DNA from: Klebsiella pneumoniae
GTDB lineage: Bacteria; Myxococcota_A; UBA796; GCA-2862545
Assembly: GCA_945861065.1 (NCBI GenBank)
Contig: CAMASI010000022.1
Span: 1-50,558, forward strand
Reading direction: 5' to 3'
Length of the DNA stretch: 50,558 nt
The position numbers and the translations under genes were made by a program. The notes under the pieces were generated by a model that ran no database searches, was not told the origin of the DNA, and saw only the letters and a list, made by a program, of their open reading frames with translations. Positions 8,745 through 17,326 of the stretch are shown one piece after another. The first letter of the stretch is position 1. The number at the start of each line of letters is the position of its first letter.

Positions 8745-9749
8745 ATGAAATACGTTCTGTTGATGAGTCTTGGCGCGATCACGGCCTGCGGTGGTGAAGA
8801 CGGCAATGATGGCACGGACGAAACCGACACGACCACGGTGACGGACACTTGCGACTTCGACCTCAATGACCAGTTCCCCATCGACGGCGACACGGACGCT
8901 TACTACCGCACGACGGTAGAATTCACCTTGGGTGCCTCCGACCCCACCGCCGTTATCGCCCTCGCCGCGGACGCTGGTGGCTCCGTCGCGGGCGTCAGTG
9001 CGGTGGTGGGCAACCGCGTGGTGTTCACGCCCGATGCCAGCCTCACGCCCGGGGCCGGCTACACGGCGACGTTGACGTGGACCTGCGGCACGGCCAGTTC
9101 TTGGTTCTCGGTGGGCGAAGCCGGCGCTTCGCTGGGCGATCCGGCAAGCCTCGTCGGCCGCACCTACGCGCTCGACCTCGCTGCGGGCCGCTTCCTCGAG
9201 CCGGAAGGTGTGGGCGACCTGTTGGCCACCTTCCTGACCTTCGACCTGCTGCTCGGCGTGACCGCGGCAGATGCCGCAGCCATCCAGTTCTTGGGTGCGC
9301 TGTCGGATGACTCTGGCGCGCAGGATATGTGCACCGAGTCGATTCTGTTCCCGCAGACCGCGGATTTCACGGCGAACCCGTATTTCGAGGTCGCGAGTAG
9401 CGCGCTCCCGATCGAGATTGAGGGCTTTACGGCGGTGATCAACGACCTTCTGTTGTCGGGCGCGTTCACCCCGTCGGGCGACGCCATCGTCGGTGCTGTG
9501 CTTCAGGGCTCGATCGATACACGCGCCCTCGTCGAACCCCTCGGGTTCACGGGCGACAGCGCCGTTTGTGACCTCGTCGCTACCTTCCTGGTGGAATGTG
9601 TAGAGTGCTCGGACCCGCCGGGGCCGTACTGCCTCACCATCAGCGTCGACAACATGGTGGCCAACGAAGTGCCGGGTGTGACGCTGGAGGAGCTCTCGTC
9701 CGAAGACGTAGCGGCGGATCCTGCGTGCGTGACCGTTACGACCCCCTGA
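8745..9749 (+). CDS. Secreted lipoprotein with Ig-like domain, paralogue A
   Basis: 334 residues. Lipobox AITAC at 11-15 predicts a lipid-anchored Cys, followed by an Asp/Thr-rich linker. Residues about 40-125 look like a SbsA-type Ig-like domain (VVFTPDASLTPGAGYTATLTW). From about 135 to the end is a domain shared with the next gene: LVGRTYALDL, then DFTANPYFEVASSALPIEI, GSIDTRALVEPLGF, and a Cys-rich end CVECSDPPGPYCLTI. I do not recognise this second domain. The gene follows a hairpin that covers its ribosome-binding site and is 16 bases ahead of its paralogue. Probably displayed on the cell surface or in the periplasm; function unknown. Confidence 0.82.
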   Translation: MKYVLLMSLGAITACGGEDGNDGTDETDTTTVTDTCDFDLNDQFPIDGDTDAYYRTTVEFTLGASDPTAVIALAADAGGSVAGVSAVVGNRVVFTPDASLTPGAGYTATLTWTCGTASSWFSVGEAGASLGDPASLVGRTYALDLAAGRFLEPEGVGDLLATFLTFDLLLGVTAADAAAIQFLGALSDDSGAQDMCTESILFPQTADFTANPYFEVASSALPIEIEGFTAVINDLLLSGAFTPSGDAIVGAVLQGSIDTRALVEPLGFTGDSAVCDLVATFLVECVECSDPPGPYCLTISVDNMVANEVPGVTLEELSSEDVAADPACVTVTTP

Positions 9750-9765
9750 TCGCCTTGGAGTGACG

Positions 9766-10779
9766 ATGACCCGCCTGACCTTGCTGGCTGCGTTCGCGGT
9801 CGGTTGTACGACGTCCCCCAAAGTGGGGACTGACACTGCACCTGTGGATACCGACGTGGGGTCCGGCGGGGCCACCGGCTTGGGTGGGGAGGGCGGTGGT
9901 TCCGGGGGAACGGGTGGCTCGGGTGGCTCGGGTGGCAGTACGCCCACGTGTACCGCGACGCTCGTGTCCGGCGATCCAACGGACGGCTCGGTGACTGCCC
10001 CTTTGGCGGGTGCATTCACCGCAACGTTTTCGTCTGCGATAACGCCGACCGATGCATTTTCGGTGTCCATTGACGGTGTGACTGGATCGGCTTCGCTCGC
10101 GGCCGACGGCCTGTCAGCCACGTTCACGCCCGATGCCCCGTTGACCTACGAGACGACCTACACGACGACGTCGTCGGTCTGCGGTGGGGCGCCGTTCAAC
10201 AGCACATTTACCACGGTACCCCCGCCTCTCGACGCCTCGACGCTGATCGGCAATAGTTACGGCGTTCTTTACGCCGACCTGGTGTGGATCACGCCGACCA
10301 ACGCCGACTTCATTGAACCCGACATCCAGATGTTGGTCGCGCAGGTGACTGACGTAGATCTCGTCGCGATGACCCTGTCATCTGCGGCGGCTGGCGCCTA
10401 CGTCGATGCCTACGGTGCCGTGTCACTGGAATGTGCGGCCGCGGTGAACGCCGGTACGGGGGATTTCTCGTCGAACCCGTTCTTCTTCGTGGGCCCGGTG
10501 GACTTAGACCTTCCGTTCGGCGCCCTTTCCGTCGTCATCGAGGACTACACCCTGTTCGCCAAGTTTGCAGCCGACGGCACTGAGCTCAACGACGTGTTCT
10601 TGAGTGGCAAGCTGGACATGCGCCCGTTGGGCTACGGAAATTGCGCGCTCCTGGCTATATTTGCGGGCGGCACTTGTGTTCCTTGCGCGGACGGCGTGGA
10701 GGAGTGCATGGATGCGAAGGCGTCGGCCGGAACGCTTACGCTGCAACCTGTAGATATCGCTGGCGAGTGCGGGGTCTAG
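9766..10779 (+). CDS. Secreted lipoprotein with Ig-like domain, paralogue B
   Basis: 337 residues from ATG 9766, with GGAG at 9757-9760; an in-frame GTG at 9760 is possible. Lipobox AAFAVGC is followed by a long Gly/Ser/Thr linker (about residues 25-60) encoded partly by 9-base repeats. An SbsA-like Ig domain follows (ADGLSATFTPDAPLTYETTYTT). The C-terminal half aligns with the previous protein: LIGNSYGVLY, DFSSNPFFFVGPVDLDLPF, VIEDYTLFAKF, GKLDMRPLGYGNCALL, CVPCADGVEECMDA. The two are tandem duplicates that have diverged strongly. No enzymatic motif is visible. Confidence 0.82.
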   Translation: MTRLTLLAAFAVGCTTSPKVGTDTAPVDTDVGSGGATGLGGEGGGSGGTGGSGGSGGSTPTCTATLVSGDPTDGSVTAPLAGAFTATFSSAITPTDAFSVSIDGVTGSASLAADGLSATFTPDAPLTYETTYTTTSSVCGGAPFNSTFTTVPPPLDASTLIGNSYGVLYADLVWITPTNADFIEPDIQMLVAQVTDVDLVAMTLSSAAAGAYVDAYGAVSLECAAAVNAGTGDFSSNPFFFVGPVDLDLPFGALSVVIEDYTLFAKFAADGTELNDVFLSGKLDMRPLGYGNCALLAIFAGGTCVPCADGVEECMDAKASAGTLTLQPVDIAGECGV

Positions 10780-10789
10780 GCCCGTCTCC

Positions 10790-11905
10790 GTGCGTTCGAT
10801 CACCGCTCTCGGCGTATGCTTGTGGGCAGGGTCAACGGGCTGCTCGCCTGACCGGGAGGCGCAAACTCGGGGGCCGCTCGAAGGAACGGAATCGCAAGCC
10901 GGGACCACGGAGAGCCCGTACATCGATCCGCCGACCACGCCGGTCGTGCCGCTGGGCGACACGTGGATCGGTGATCCGTGCGTGACGGCGGAGGACTGCA
11001 CCTACGACGGTGCCGTCTGCCTCACCGAAGCCGATGGCTTTCCGGAGGGCCATTGTTCGTTGAGCTGCCCGGACTATTGCCCGGACGCAACCGGGTTTGT
11101 CGAGACCTTCTGTCCAGCCGTGGACCAGCTCCCGAGCGCAGCGGCCGCGCTTGGGGACGGCGCATGTACGTCCCGCTGTGACTTCGGCGCGCACCCGTTC
11201 GTAGGCTGTCGGGAAGGCTACGGGTGTGTGGTTGCAGACCGGGCAACTATCGACGACCAAGCTTGGACCTGCCTGCCGAATGTCGCCACGGCGTTTTCTA
11301 CCTGCCTGACCGACCTCGCCGCGAGGGGGGTGGCGTTTCGCCCAACGGTTCGTGAGGACGACCACCCGGCGGATGTCCCAGCGTTGACCTGCCATGTCGA
11401 GGATCCGGTGTGGCTGGATTCGCCCGTCGCTGGTCTCGACCTCCGGTATTATTACGACGCAGAACCCGGCGACGTGTTGCTCGGATGCGAAGGCGCTCAC
11501 GCGCTCGTCGATAGCGCCGAAGATGTTGGCGCCTTCGGAGCGATCGAAATCGTGCACCTTGGCACGTACAATTGTCGGACGATTGCGGGCACGGAGACGC
11601 TTTCGCAACATGGGCTCGGCAACGCGATCGACCTGTCCTACTTCACGCTGGCCGACGGTCACACCGCCAGCGTGTACGAAGACTGGGAGCACGGAACGGA
11701 CGCTCCAGCCACCGAGGACGGGGCGTTCCTGTACGACGCCGTTCATCGCTGGTACGATGCGTGGTTGTGGAACATCATCCTGACGCCTGAATACAACGAC
11801 GCCCACGACAATCATTTCCACGTGGACATGACGCCCGACAGCCACTTTCTGGGGCTCACAGACAGCCCACCTCATACACTCGGAACGATGACCGGCACGG
11901 AGTAG
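10790..11905 (+). CDS. Lipoprotein with extensin-C / M15-like peptidase domain
   Basis: 371 residues starting at GTG 10790. Lipobox GSTGC near residue 18; residues about 60-170 are Cys-rich (CVTAEDCTYDGAVC, CSLSCPDYCPD, CDFGAHPFVGCREGYGC). The C-terminal half matches the extensin-like C-terminal family, related to M15 D-Ala-D-Ala peptidases: CHVEDPVWL, VHLGTYNCRTIAG, SQHGLGNAIDLSYF with His and Asp metal ligands, and HDNHFHVDMTP supplying the last His. A zinc-dependent peptidoglycan peptidase on the outer surface or in the periplasm is a reasonable inference. It lies 10 bases after the lipoprotein pair and may share their transcript. Confidence 0.8.
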   Translation: MRSITALGVCLWAGSTGCSPDREAQTRGPLEGTESQAGTTESPYIDPPTTPVVPLGDTWIGDPCVTAEDCTYDGAVCLTEADGFPEGHCSLSCPDYCPDATGFVETFCPAVDQLPSAAAALGDGACTSRCDFGAHPFVGCREGYGCVVADRATIDDQAWTCLPNVATAFSTCLTDLAARGVAFRPTVREDDHPADVPALTCHVEDPVWLDSPVAGLDLRYYYDAEPGDVLLGCEGAHALVDSAEDVGAFGAIEIVHLGTYNCRTIAGTETLSQHGLGNAIDLSYFTLADGHTASVYEDWEHGTDAPATEDGAFLYDAVHRWYDAWLWNIILTPEYNDAHDNHFHVDMTPDSHFLGLTDSPPHTLGTMTGTE

Positions 11906-12007
11906 GCCCTGATACAGCGGCGCCCACGCACGTTGATTGCGGTGTCGCTTGCCTGCGCTCCTCGGTCATGGGCGTTTGAAGCCCACTCCCTGCGGTGCTC
12001 GGCCGCG

Positions 12008-12046
12008 CTCCTTGCACTCAACGCACGTGAGCGCCGCTGCAAGGAG
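12008..12046. terminator. Hairpin between convergent genes, possible bidirectional terminator
   Basis: CTCCTTGCA (12008-12016) and TGCAAGGAG (12038-12046) are perfectly complementary over 9 bp; an inner CTCA/TGAG pairing (12017-12020 with 12028-12031) makes a compound structure. It lies between the stop of the extensin-like gene and that of the rluD-like gene. No T-tract follows, so termination is inferred from position. Confidence 0.4.
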
Positions 12047-12047
12047 A

Positions 12048-12980
12048 TCAGGCCGGGAGTTGGAATCCCAATGCGTCGAGCGCGCACTGGAAGTCGAGAG
12101 GTGGGGCAGCCTCCCACGACATCGCCTCCCCGGACCGAGGATGAACGAGCTGAAGTCGCCATGCGTGCAACATCGGCCGTTCCCCTGAGGGGTCCACCAC
12201 GGGCGCCAGAACGGGGGGCACCTTTTTGTCCCGCCGTTGGTAGGTGCCGTCGCCCGCGAGCGGCCACCCGCTTTCCGTCATGTGCACCCGAACTTGGTGG
12301 GTCCGCCCGGTCTCCAGGTTGCATTGAATCAAGGTGATGTTGTCTTGTCGGGCGAGCACTTTCCAGTGCGTCACCGATGGGCGCCCCCCCGGGACCGAGG
12401 CCTGCCGAATTCGGTCCGTCGGGTGCCGACCCAGCTCGCTTCGAACGGTACCGGCGTCGGCTTCAGGCCCGCTGAGACAAATCGCCAAGTAGGTCCGACC
12501 GGCCGTGTGCGCGGCGAATTGGCCCGCCAAACCGAGGTGTGCGAGGTCGTTCTTGGCGACGACCAACAGGCCGGACGTTCCTTTGTCGAGCCGGTGGACA
12601 ATGCCGGGACGTAGGGCGCCACCGACGCCGGACAAATCGCGCACGTGGTGGAGCAGCGCGTTGACCAGGGTGCCGTCTGCATGCCCCGGAGAAGGATGAA
12701 CGACCATCCCCGGCGCTTTGTTGACGATGACTAGATCGGAATCCTGGTACACGATCTGTAGAGGAAGATCCTGGGGTATCGCGTCGATGGGCTCCGGAGG
12801 CGGGACGTCGACCTCAAGCTCCGCCCCCACGGTGACAGATGTGGCTGGACGCACAACGACACGACCGCTGAGTTGAACACGACCCTGTCGAATCCACGCG
12901 GCAACTCGGGTTCGCGACACGTCGTCTAAGCAGGCGGCCAGGACGGAATCGAGCCGTCCGGCTTCCGGGGCTAGAATCAC
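12048..12980 (-). CDS. rluD: RluD/RluA-family rRNA pseudouridine synthase
   Basis: 310 residues with the two-part RluD plan: an N-terminal S4 RNA-binding domain (about 8-60, GRLDSVLAACLDDVSRTRVAAWIRQGRVQL) and the catalytic domain, with HRLDKGTSGLLVVAKN carrying the catalytic Asp, then GRTYLAI and ETGRTHQVRVHM. The family isomerises uridines in 23S rRNA; which positions are modified cannot be read from sequence. The start is GTG at 12980, overlapping the preceding stop (GTGA), so it is coupled to the J-domain/HTH gene in a selA operon. Confidence 0.9.
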   Translation of the reverse strand: MILAPEAGRLDSVLAACLDDVSRTRVAAWIRQGRVQLSGRVVVRPATSVTVGAELEVDVPPPEPIDAIPQDLPLQIVYQDSDLVIVNKAPGMVVHPSPGHADGTLVNALLHHVRDLSGVGGALRPGIVHRLDKGTSGLLVVAKNDLAHLGLAGQFAAHTAGRTYLAICLSGPEADAGTVRSELGRHPTDRIRQASVPGGRPSVTHWKVLARQDNITLIQCNLETGRTHQVRVHMTESGWPLAGDGTYQRRDKKVPPVLAPVVDPSGERPMLHAWRLQLVHPRSGEAMSWEAAPPLDFQCALDALGFQLPA

Positions 12981-13876
12981 GTTTCCATGCGCCGAAGCGT
13001 TCCGGCCACCAACGCCTCCTCGTCCAGACCCAGCGTACGAGCCACTTCTCGCAAATATCCGCGAACAAACGTCGTGGACGGGAGGCTGCTGAAGTCATCC
13101 CCCTCCAAGGCTTCCAGGTACTTGATCGAAATGCGCGTGGTGTCAGCGAGATCCTGCAGGGAAATACCTCGCGATTCGCGAACGGTGCGCATGAGGGTAC
13201 CGCCCCAGCCGTGCTCGTCGACCCAGTGCGTTACCTCGTCTGGAGAGGGGCCTTTCCGCTTCATTTCTGCGTGTAAAGCCAACAGGGAGGGCGTGGACGT
13301 CGAGCCGTCTACGAAACGTAGCCCCGACACTGGCGTCGCTGTGGACAGGCCGGGCGAAGAGGGAATCTCCACGACCTGGGCCATGGGGACGGGCGTCCCC
13401 GCCGACAATCGCGCGTGTGGGACCCTGGGAGACGTGAGGTCTTCGTCCGCGGGGATCAACGTGGGCGGCTCTTCTCCGCGGGGCCCGGGTACCGCGACGA
13501 GGTCGCCCACTTCCGTCAACCGTGTCAGCGCCCGCACGAGGCGCACGGCCGTAGCGACGCCCGGCAGCACCAACACCGGGGAGACCTGCTCCCAGAGTTG
13601 TTTGGAATTCCGTTCGCCTGCGGACCACAGGACCATCGCGTCGTACCGACGGCGCCGAACCGGGTCGGAAAGCACGGCCCAGGCTTCGTCTAACTGGCCG
13701 CGTCCAACGTCAAGCGGGCCAGTGTCGCCGCCGGCGTCGGACGTCGCACGCCGACGTTTCTGGTGGCGCGCGACGGAAGAAGCGTAGGCCGCCCGCAGTT
13801 GTTGCTGGGTCGCGCCCGCTTCCACGCCGAGTTGTTCATAAAACCCGGAAGTCATGGGGCCGGGTAGCGTCTCCAT
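12977..13876 (-). CDS. Degenerate J-domain / RodZ-type helix-turn-helix fusion protein
   Basis: 299 residues. Residues about 11-80 have the fold pattern of a J-domain (FYEQLGVEAGATQQQLRAAY and DEAWAVLSDPVRRRRYD), but the HPD that activates DnaK reads HQK, so DnaK stimulation is unlikely. A Pro/Ser/Thr-rich linker follows. Residues about 220-290 match the RodZ-like Cro/C1 HTH (MRTVRESRGISLQDLADTTR, ISIKYLEALEGDDFSSLPS, TFVRGYLREVARTLGLDEE). Unlike RodZ there is no membrane segment after the HTH; the protein ends directly. It lies 15 bases after selA and overlaps the rluD-like start. Role unknown; an adaptor or DNA-binding protein is possible. Confidence 0.75.
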   Translation of the reverse strand: METLPGPMTSGFYEQLGVEAGATQQQLRAAYASSVARHQKRRRATSDAGGDTGPLDVGRGQLDEAWAVLSDPVRRRRYDAMVLWSAGERNSKQLWEQVSPVLVLPGVATAVRLVRALTRLTEVGDLVAVPGPRGEEPPTLIPADEDLTSPRVPHARLSAGTPVPMAQVVEIPSSPGLSTATPVSGLRFVDGSTSTPSLLALHAEMKRKGPSPDEVTHWVDEHGWGGTLMRTVRESRGISLQDLADTTRISIKYLEALEGDDFSSLPSTTFVRGYLREVARTLGLDEEALVAGTLRRMET

Positions 13877-13891
13877 CGCGACGGGGCCAGA

Positions 13892-15211
13892 TCATCCGGC
13901 CAGCGCGTCCGCGACCCGTGCGGCGACCGCGTCCAGCGCGTGGTCAGGGAGGGTTCGAACGTCGAAAATGAGGGCTTGATCTGCGACCCGTGCGACGACG
14001 GCAGGCCGGCCCACCCGCAAGCGTCGCGTGACGGCATCGACCTTGTCGCACACGAGCCGAACGCCGAATCCGTCCAGGGGCATTTCCGGCATCGCTCCGC
14101 CTCCGGCACGCCCAGCGACGACAACCACCGTCCCCACGACGCCCACGGCGGCAAGGCGCGTGACGAAGCGTTCTGACCGGGCCCGCAAGACCTCCGCCGG
14201 GGTGTCGAGCATGGTGGCGACCGGAGGGAACTCGCCCCTTCCCCACACCGCGAGCGTGGCCTCCAACGCGGCGAGCGTCACCTTGTCGACGCGAAGGGCG
14301 CGCATCAACGGATGGGCGCGAAGTCTTGCGACGATCTCGGTGCGCCCGACGACGATTCCCGCTTGTGGGCCTCCGAGCAGTTTGTCGCCGGAGAAACAGA
14401 CGAGGTCTGCGCCGTCTTCGACCGCCACGCGGACGACGTCCTCGCCGTCCCCCAACAACAGGCCCGAGCCCAGGTCGTCCACGCACAACAGGCCATGCGC
14501 GTGGGCGGCTTCGGCGAGGGCGCGCCGAGGCGGTGTTTCCGTGAACCCCTCGATCCGGAAGTTGGAGCGATGCACCCGCAACCACACCGCGGTTTCTGGG
14601 GTGGTCGCCGCCGCGTAGTCCGACACGCGGGTGCGATTCGTTGTGCCGACCTCGCGCAACAAGGCGCCGCCCGCCGCGACCACATCCGGCACGCGGAACG
14701 CGCCGCCGATTTCCACGAGTTCACCGCGGCTCACGACCACCTCTCGTCCACGCGCGAGTGCGGTGAGCGCCAGCAGGACGGCGGCAGCGTTGTTGTTGAC
14801 GACAAGCGCATCCTCAGCGCCCGTCAGCAACTTCAACCAGCGGACGATTCCTTCGGCTCGACCTCCGCGCGCCCCGGAGGGGAGGTCCATTTCCACCGCG
14901 GCGTAGCCGGCCACCGCTGCGACCGCAGCGACCGCGTCTGGGTGCCATGGGGCCCGCCCAAGGTTCGTATGAATCACCACGCCGGTCGCATTCCACACGG
15001 GCGTGATCGAGGGCTCAAGCCACGCAGCCACTCTTTGAACGACCCTTTCCGCAGCGTCTTCTTCGCCAGCCTCCTGACCGCTCGCGAATGCGGTCCGAAT
15101 CTCCGCGAGAATTTCCGTCGCGGCGGCCCGTGCGAGGCCCAGCGGAAGTGCAGCTACGCGGCGATCGGCAAGCAATCGATCCATTCGAGGTACACGTCGT
15201 CGAGCGTCCAC
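13892..15211 (-). CDS. selA: L-seryl-tRNA(Sec) selenium transferase SelA
   Basis: 439 residues, PLP-dependent, converting seryl-tRNA(Sec) to selenocysteyl-tRNA(Sec) with selenophosphate. Motifs: RVPRMDRLLADRRV at the N-terminus (family form RxxPSVDxLL), NATGVVIHTNLGRAP, ALVVNNNAAAVLLAL, SRGELVEIGGAFRVPD, REVGTTNRT, and FSGDKLLGGPQAG with the PLP lysine at 277. The start GTG 15211 keeps the conserved N-terminal motif; the ATG at 15184 would cut into it. selB, selC and selD are not in the window, so use of selenocysteine is implied but not shown. First gene of a minus-strand operon, divergent from a histidine kinase. Confidence 0.95.
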   Translation of the reverse strand: MDARRRVPRMDRLLADRRVAALPLGLARAAATEILAEIRTAFASGQEAGEEDAAERVVQRVAAWLEPSITPVWNATGVVIHTNLGRAPWHPDAVAAVAAVAGYAAVEMDLPSGARGGRAEGIVRWLKLLTGAEDALVVNNNAAAVLLALTALARGREVVVSRGELVEIGGAFRVPDVVAAGGALLREVGTTNRTRVSDYAAATTPETAVWLRVHRSNFRIEGFTETPPRRALAEAAHAHGLLCVDDLGSGLLLGDGEDVVRVAVEDGADLVCFSGDKLLGGPQAGIVVGRTEIVARLRAHPLMRALRVDKVTLAALEATLAVWGRGEFPPVATMLDTPAEVLRARSERFVTRLAAVGVVGTVVVVAGRAGGGAMPEMPLDGFGVRLVCDKVDAVTRRLRVGRPAVVARVADQALIFDVRTLPDHALDAVAARVADALAG

Positions 15212-15252
15212 CCATCGCCTCCTGGGGCCGCAGCGTTATCCCGACGCTACCG

Positions 15253-17295
15253 GTGACCGCCCTTCTCGCCTTTGTCGTGGCCGTATTCTCCGGCGTGCTC
15301 GCCACGCGGACGTGGGCGGCCAATCGTTCGGAGCGGTCACGCACTGCGCTGCTCTGCTTAGGTTGGACCATCGCTATTGCCTACACGGCGTTCGCAATCA
15401 GCCTGCTGCCGGGTCTGGGGTGGGCGCGCGGGTTGTACATGTTGGCGGGCCAATGCGTGCCCGCGGTGGCCTTGTGGTCGGTCGATGCCGCACTCGCCCG
15501 CCCGGAAGAGCCTCGGGGCCGCGAAGTGGCCTTGCTCGCGATGACGACGGCGGTGTCGGCGCCGTTACTGACTGCCCTTCACCTCGCGTTGTATTGGGAA
15601 ACGCCGGGCATCTCGCCGCCTGAACTGGCGGCGAGTATTTTTGGTTTCGGTGGGTTGGTGCTGCCGCTACGGCGGGTGTGGCGGGCCAGAGCGGAGGCGT
15701 CGCTGCGCGTCGTGCGGACGCGGCTCACTTGGCTGTTCGCGTTCGCGTTGGGCGCGGTGCTTTCCACGCTTGCGGAGCACCTCGGACGCCTGACGGTCGA
15801 TCCGGGCTCGCTTGTCGGCTTGTCGCTCGGTCAGCGCGACTTGGCGCTTCAGGGGATTGTGCCTCCCGTGTCGCCGTTGCTCGCGGCCGTCACGCTGTAC
15901 CTGATCAACCATGTGGTGACGGCAGCGAGACTGTTGGACCTGCATGAGCTTCTTGGGCGAGCGGTGGCGCTGCTCGCCTCAGCGGGCTTGTTGATGGTGG
16001 TAGATGGCCTCACCTTCTTGTGGATCGACACGTTTGCCGCCTGGCCACTTCATTCGTTCTACCAAGTGTTTTTGGCCTCGCTCGTGTTCCTGGCGGTGTA
16101 CGACCCGCTGCTCAGAGACCGCATTTCCTGGGGCGTTCAGCAGTTGGTGCACCCCGGTGGCCGGGCGCTGTTGGACACACTCGACCAGTTGAGTCAAACG
16201 GCCCCCGCCATCGTGGATCGCACAGCGCTTTGCGAGGCGTTGTTAGACGGGTTGCATGGAACGGGCCGGGCGCCGTCGGTAGCGATGTGGTTGTGGGAGG
16301 CGGATCGGGAGGCTTTCCAACTCGCGGGGTGGCGGTCCGTAGACGGTACGGCGCCTATTCCAACGCTTGCGCCCAACGTGCTGTCCGCCGCGGAAGATCC
16401 TTGGTTGTTGTTGGACACGTTGCGCCCAAACGACCCTCGCCGGGACGTGTTGATCGCGATGCGCGCATCGGTGGCTACGGCGCTGCGACGTGGCGGGATT
16501 ACGTTTGGCTGGCTTGCCTTGCGACACGAAGCGACGACGGACGGCTGGAGCCAGGATGAACTCAACCGACTCGCCGATTTAGGCAGTGCCGCGAGCGTGG
16601 CACTGTCCAACATCCGGGAGTTCCAGGCCCACGGCGAGGCTGTGCGGCTGGCGGCGTTGGGAACCATGGCCGCCGGCCTGGCCCATGAGATTCGCAACCC
16701 GTTGGCCGGCATGAAAGGGGCGGCTCAGTATCTGCTTGTGGAACCTGATCCGAAACGAGCCCGGGAGATGCTGGAGGTCATCGTGGCCGAGACGGATCGG
16801 CTCGACGACGTCGTTTCGCGGTTTCTTGACTACGCGAGGCCTTTCACGCCACGGATGGCGCCGGAGGACCTCGATGGCATGGTGAGCCGGGTACTCACGC
16901 TTCAGCGAGCGCAGGGGCTTCCGCCGGACGTTTTACTCGAACAACACGCCGGGCTCGGCGAGGCGCGGATCCCTTGTGACGGGCCTCTCGTGGAGCAGGT
17001 GCTGTGGAACTTGGTCCGCAACGCAGTTCAGGCGGCAGGCTCTGCGGGTCGCGTTGCGGTGCGCACGGCCCTGAACGCAGAGTCCGTCACGATCGCAGTT
17101 TCGGACACGGGCCCCGGCTTGCCACCGGATGTACGAAGCCGCCTATTCACGCCCTTCGTGACGACACGAATTGGGGGTACGGGTCTCGGATTGCCGATTG
17201 CGCAGCGCATCGTCCGGGCCCATGGCGGTGAGATTGACGTTCGCTCCGTCGAAGGGGAGGGGACGACGTTTACTGTGGTGTTGCCCGCGGGCTGA
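15253..17295 (+). CDS. Membrane sensor histidine kinase (multi-TM, GAF-like, HisKA, HATPase)
   Basis: Residues 1-300 hold roughly eight hydrophobic segments, then a GAF-like region (about 325-460, DRTALCEALLDGLHGTGRAPS through QDELNRLADLGSAASVALSN), HisKA with the phospho-accepting His478 in GLAHEIRNPLAGMKG, and an HATPase domain with NLVRNAVQAA, VSDTGPGLPPD and GGTGLGLPIAQRIVRAHGG. A response regulator is not adjacent, so it is an orphan kinase. I chose GTG 15253 (680 residues) because it places the first membrane helix at the N-terminus; an in-frame ATG at 15088 would run through the selA 5' end and add a charged tail unlike the rest. Its signal is unknown. Confidence 0.85.
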   Translation: MTALLAFVVAVFSGVLATRTWAANRSERSRTALLCLGWTIAIAYTAFAISLLPGLGWARGLYMLAGQCVPAVALWSVDAALARPEEPRGREVALLAMTTAVSAPLLTALHLALYWETPGISPPELAASIFGFGGLVLPLRRVWRARAEASLRVVRTRLTWLFAFALGAVLSTLAEHLGRLTVDPGSLVGLSLGQRDLALQGIVPPVSPLLAAVTLYLINHVVTAARLLDLHELLGRAVALLASAGLLMVVDGLTFLWIDTFAAWPLHSFYQVFLASLVFLAVYDPLLRDRISWGVQQLVHPGGRALLDTLDQLSQTAPAIVDRTALCEALLDGLHGTGRAPSVAMWLWEADREAFQLAGWRSVDGTAPIPTLAPNVLSAAEDPWLLLDTLRPNDPRRDVLIAMRASVATALRRGGITFGWLALRHEATTDGWSQDELNRLADLGSAASVALSNIREFQAHGEAVRLAALGTMAAGLAHEIRNPLAGMKGAAQYLLVEPDPKRAREMLEVIVAETDRLDDVVSRFLDYARPFTPRMAPEDLDGMVSRVLTLQRAQGLPPDVLLEQHAGLGEARIPCDGPLVEQVLWNLVRNAVQAAGSAGRVAVRTALNAESVTIAVSDTGPGLPPDVRSRLFTPFVTTRIGGTGLGLPIAQRIVRAHGGEIDVRSVEGEGTTFTVVLPAG

Positions 17296-17326
17296 CGCGA
17301 GCGGCGGTAGCGTGGTAGAGAGCTGC

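Noticed and set aside
8514-10127. 537-codon minus-strand ORF opposite the lipoprotein genes
   Set aside because: Low-complexity Pro/Glu/Arg sequence without domains, antisense to two lipoproteins with clear signals; a GC-rich shadow.
14312-15256. 314-codon plus-strand ORF opposite selA
   Set aside because: selA is certain on the other strand and this frame has no domain.
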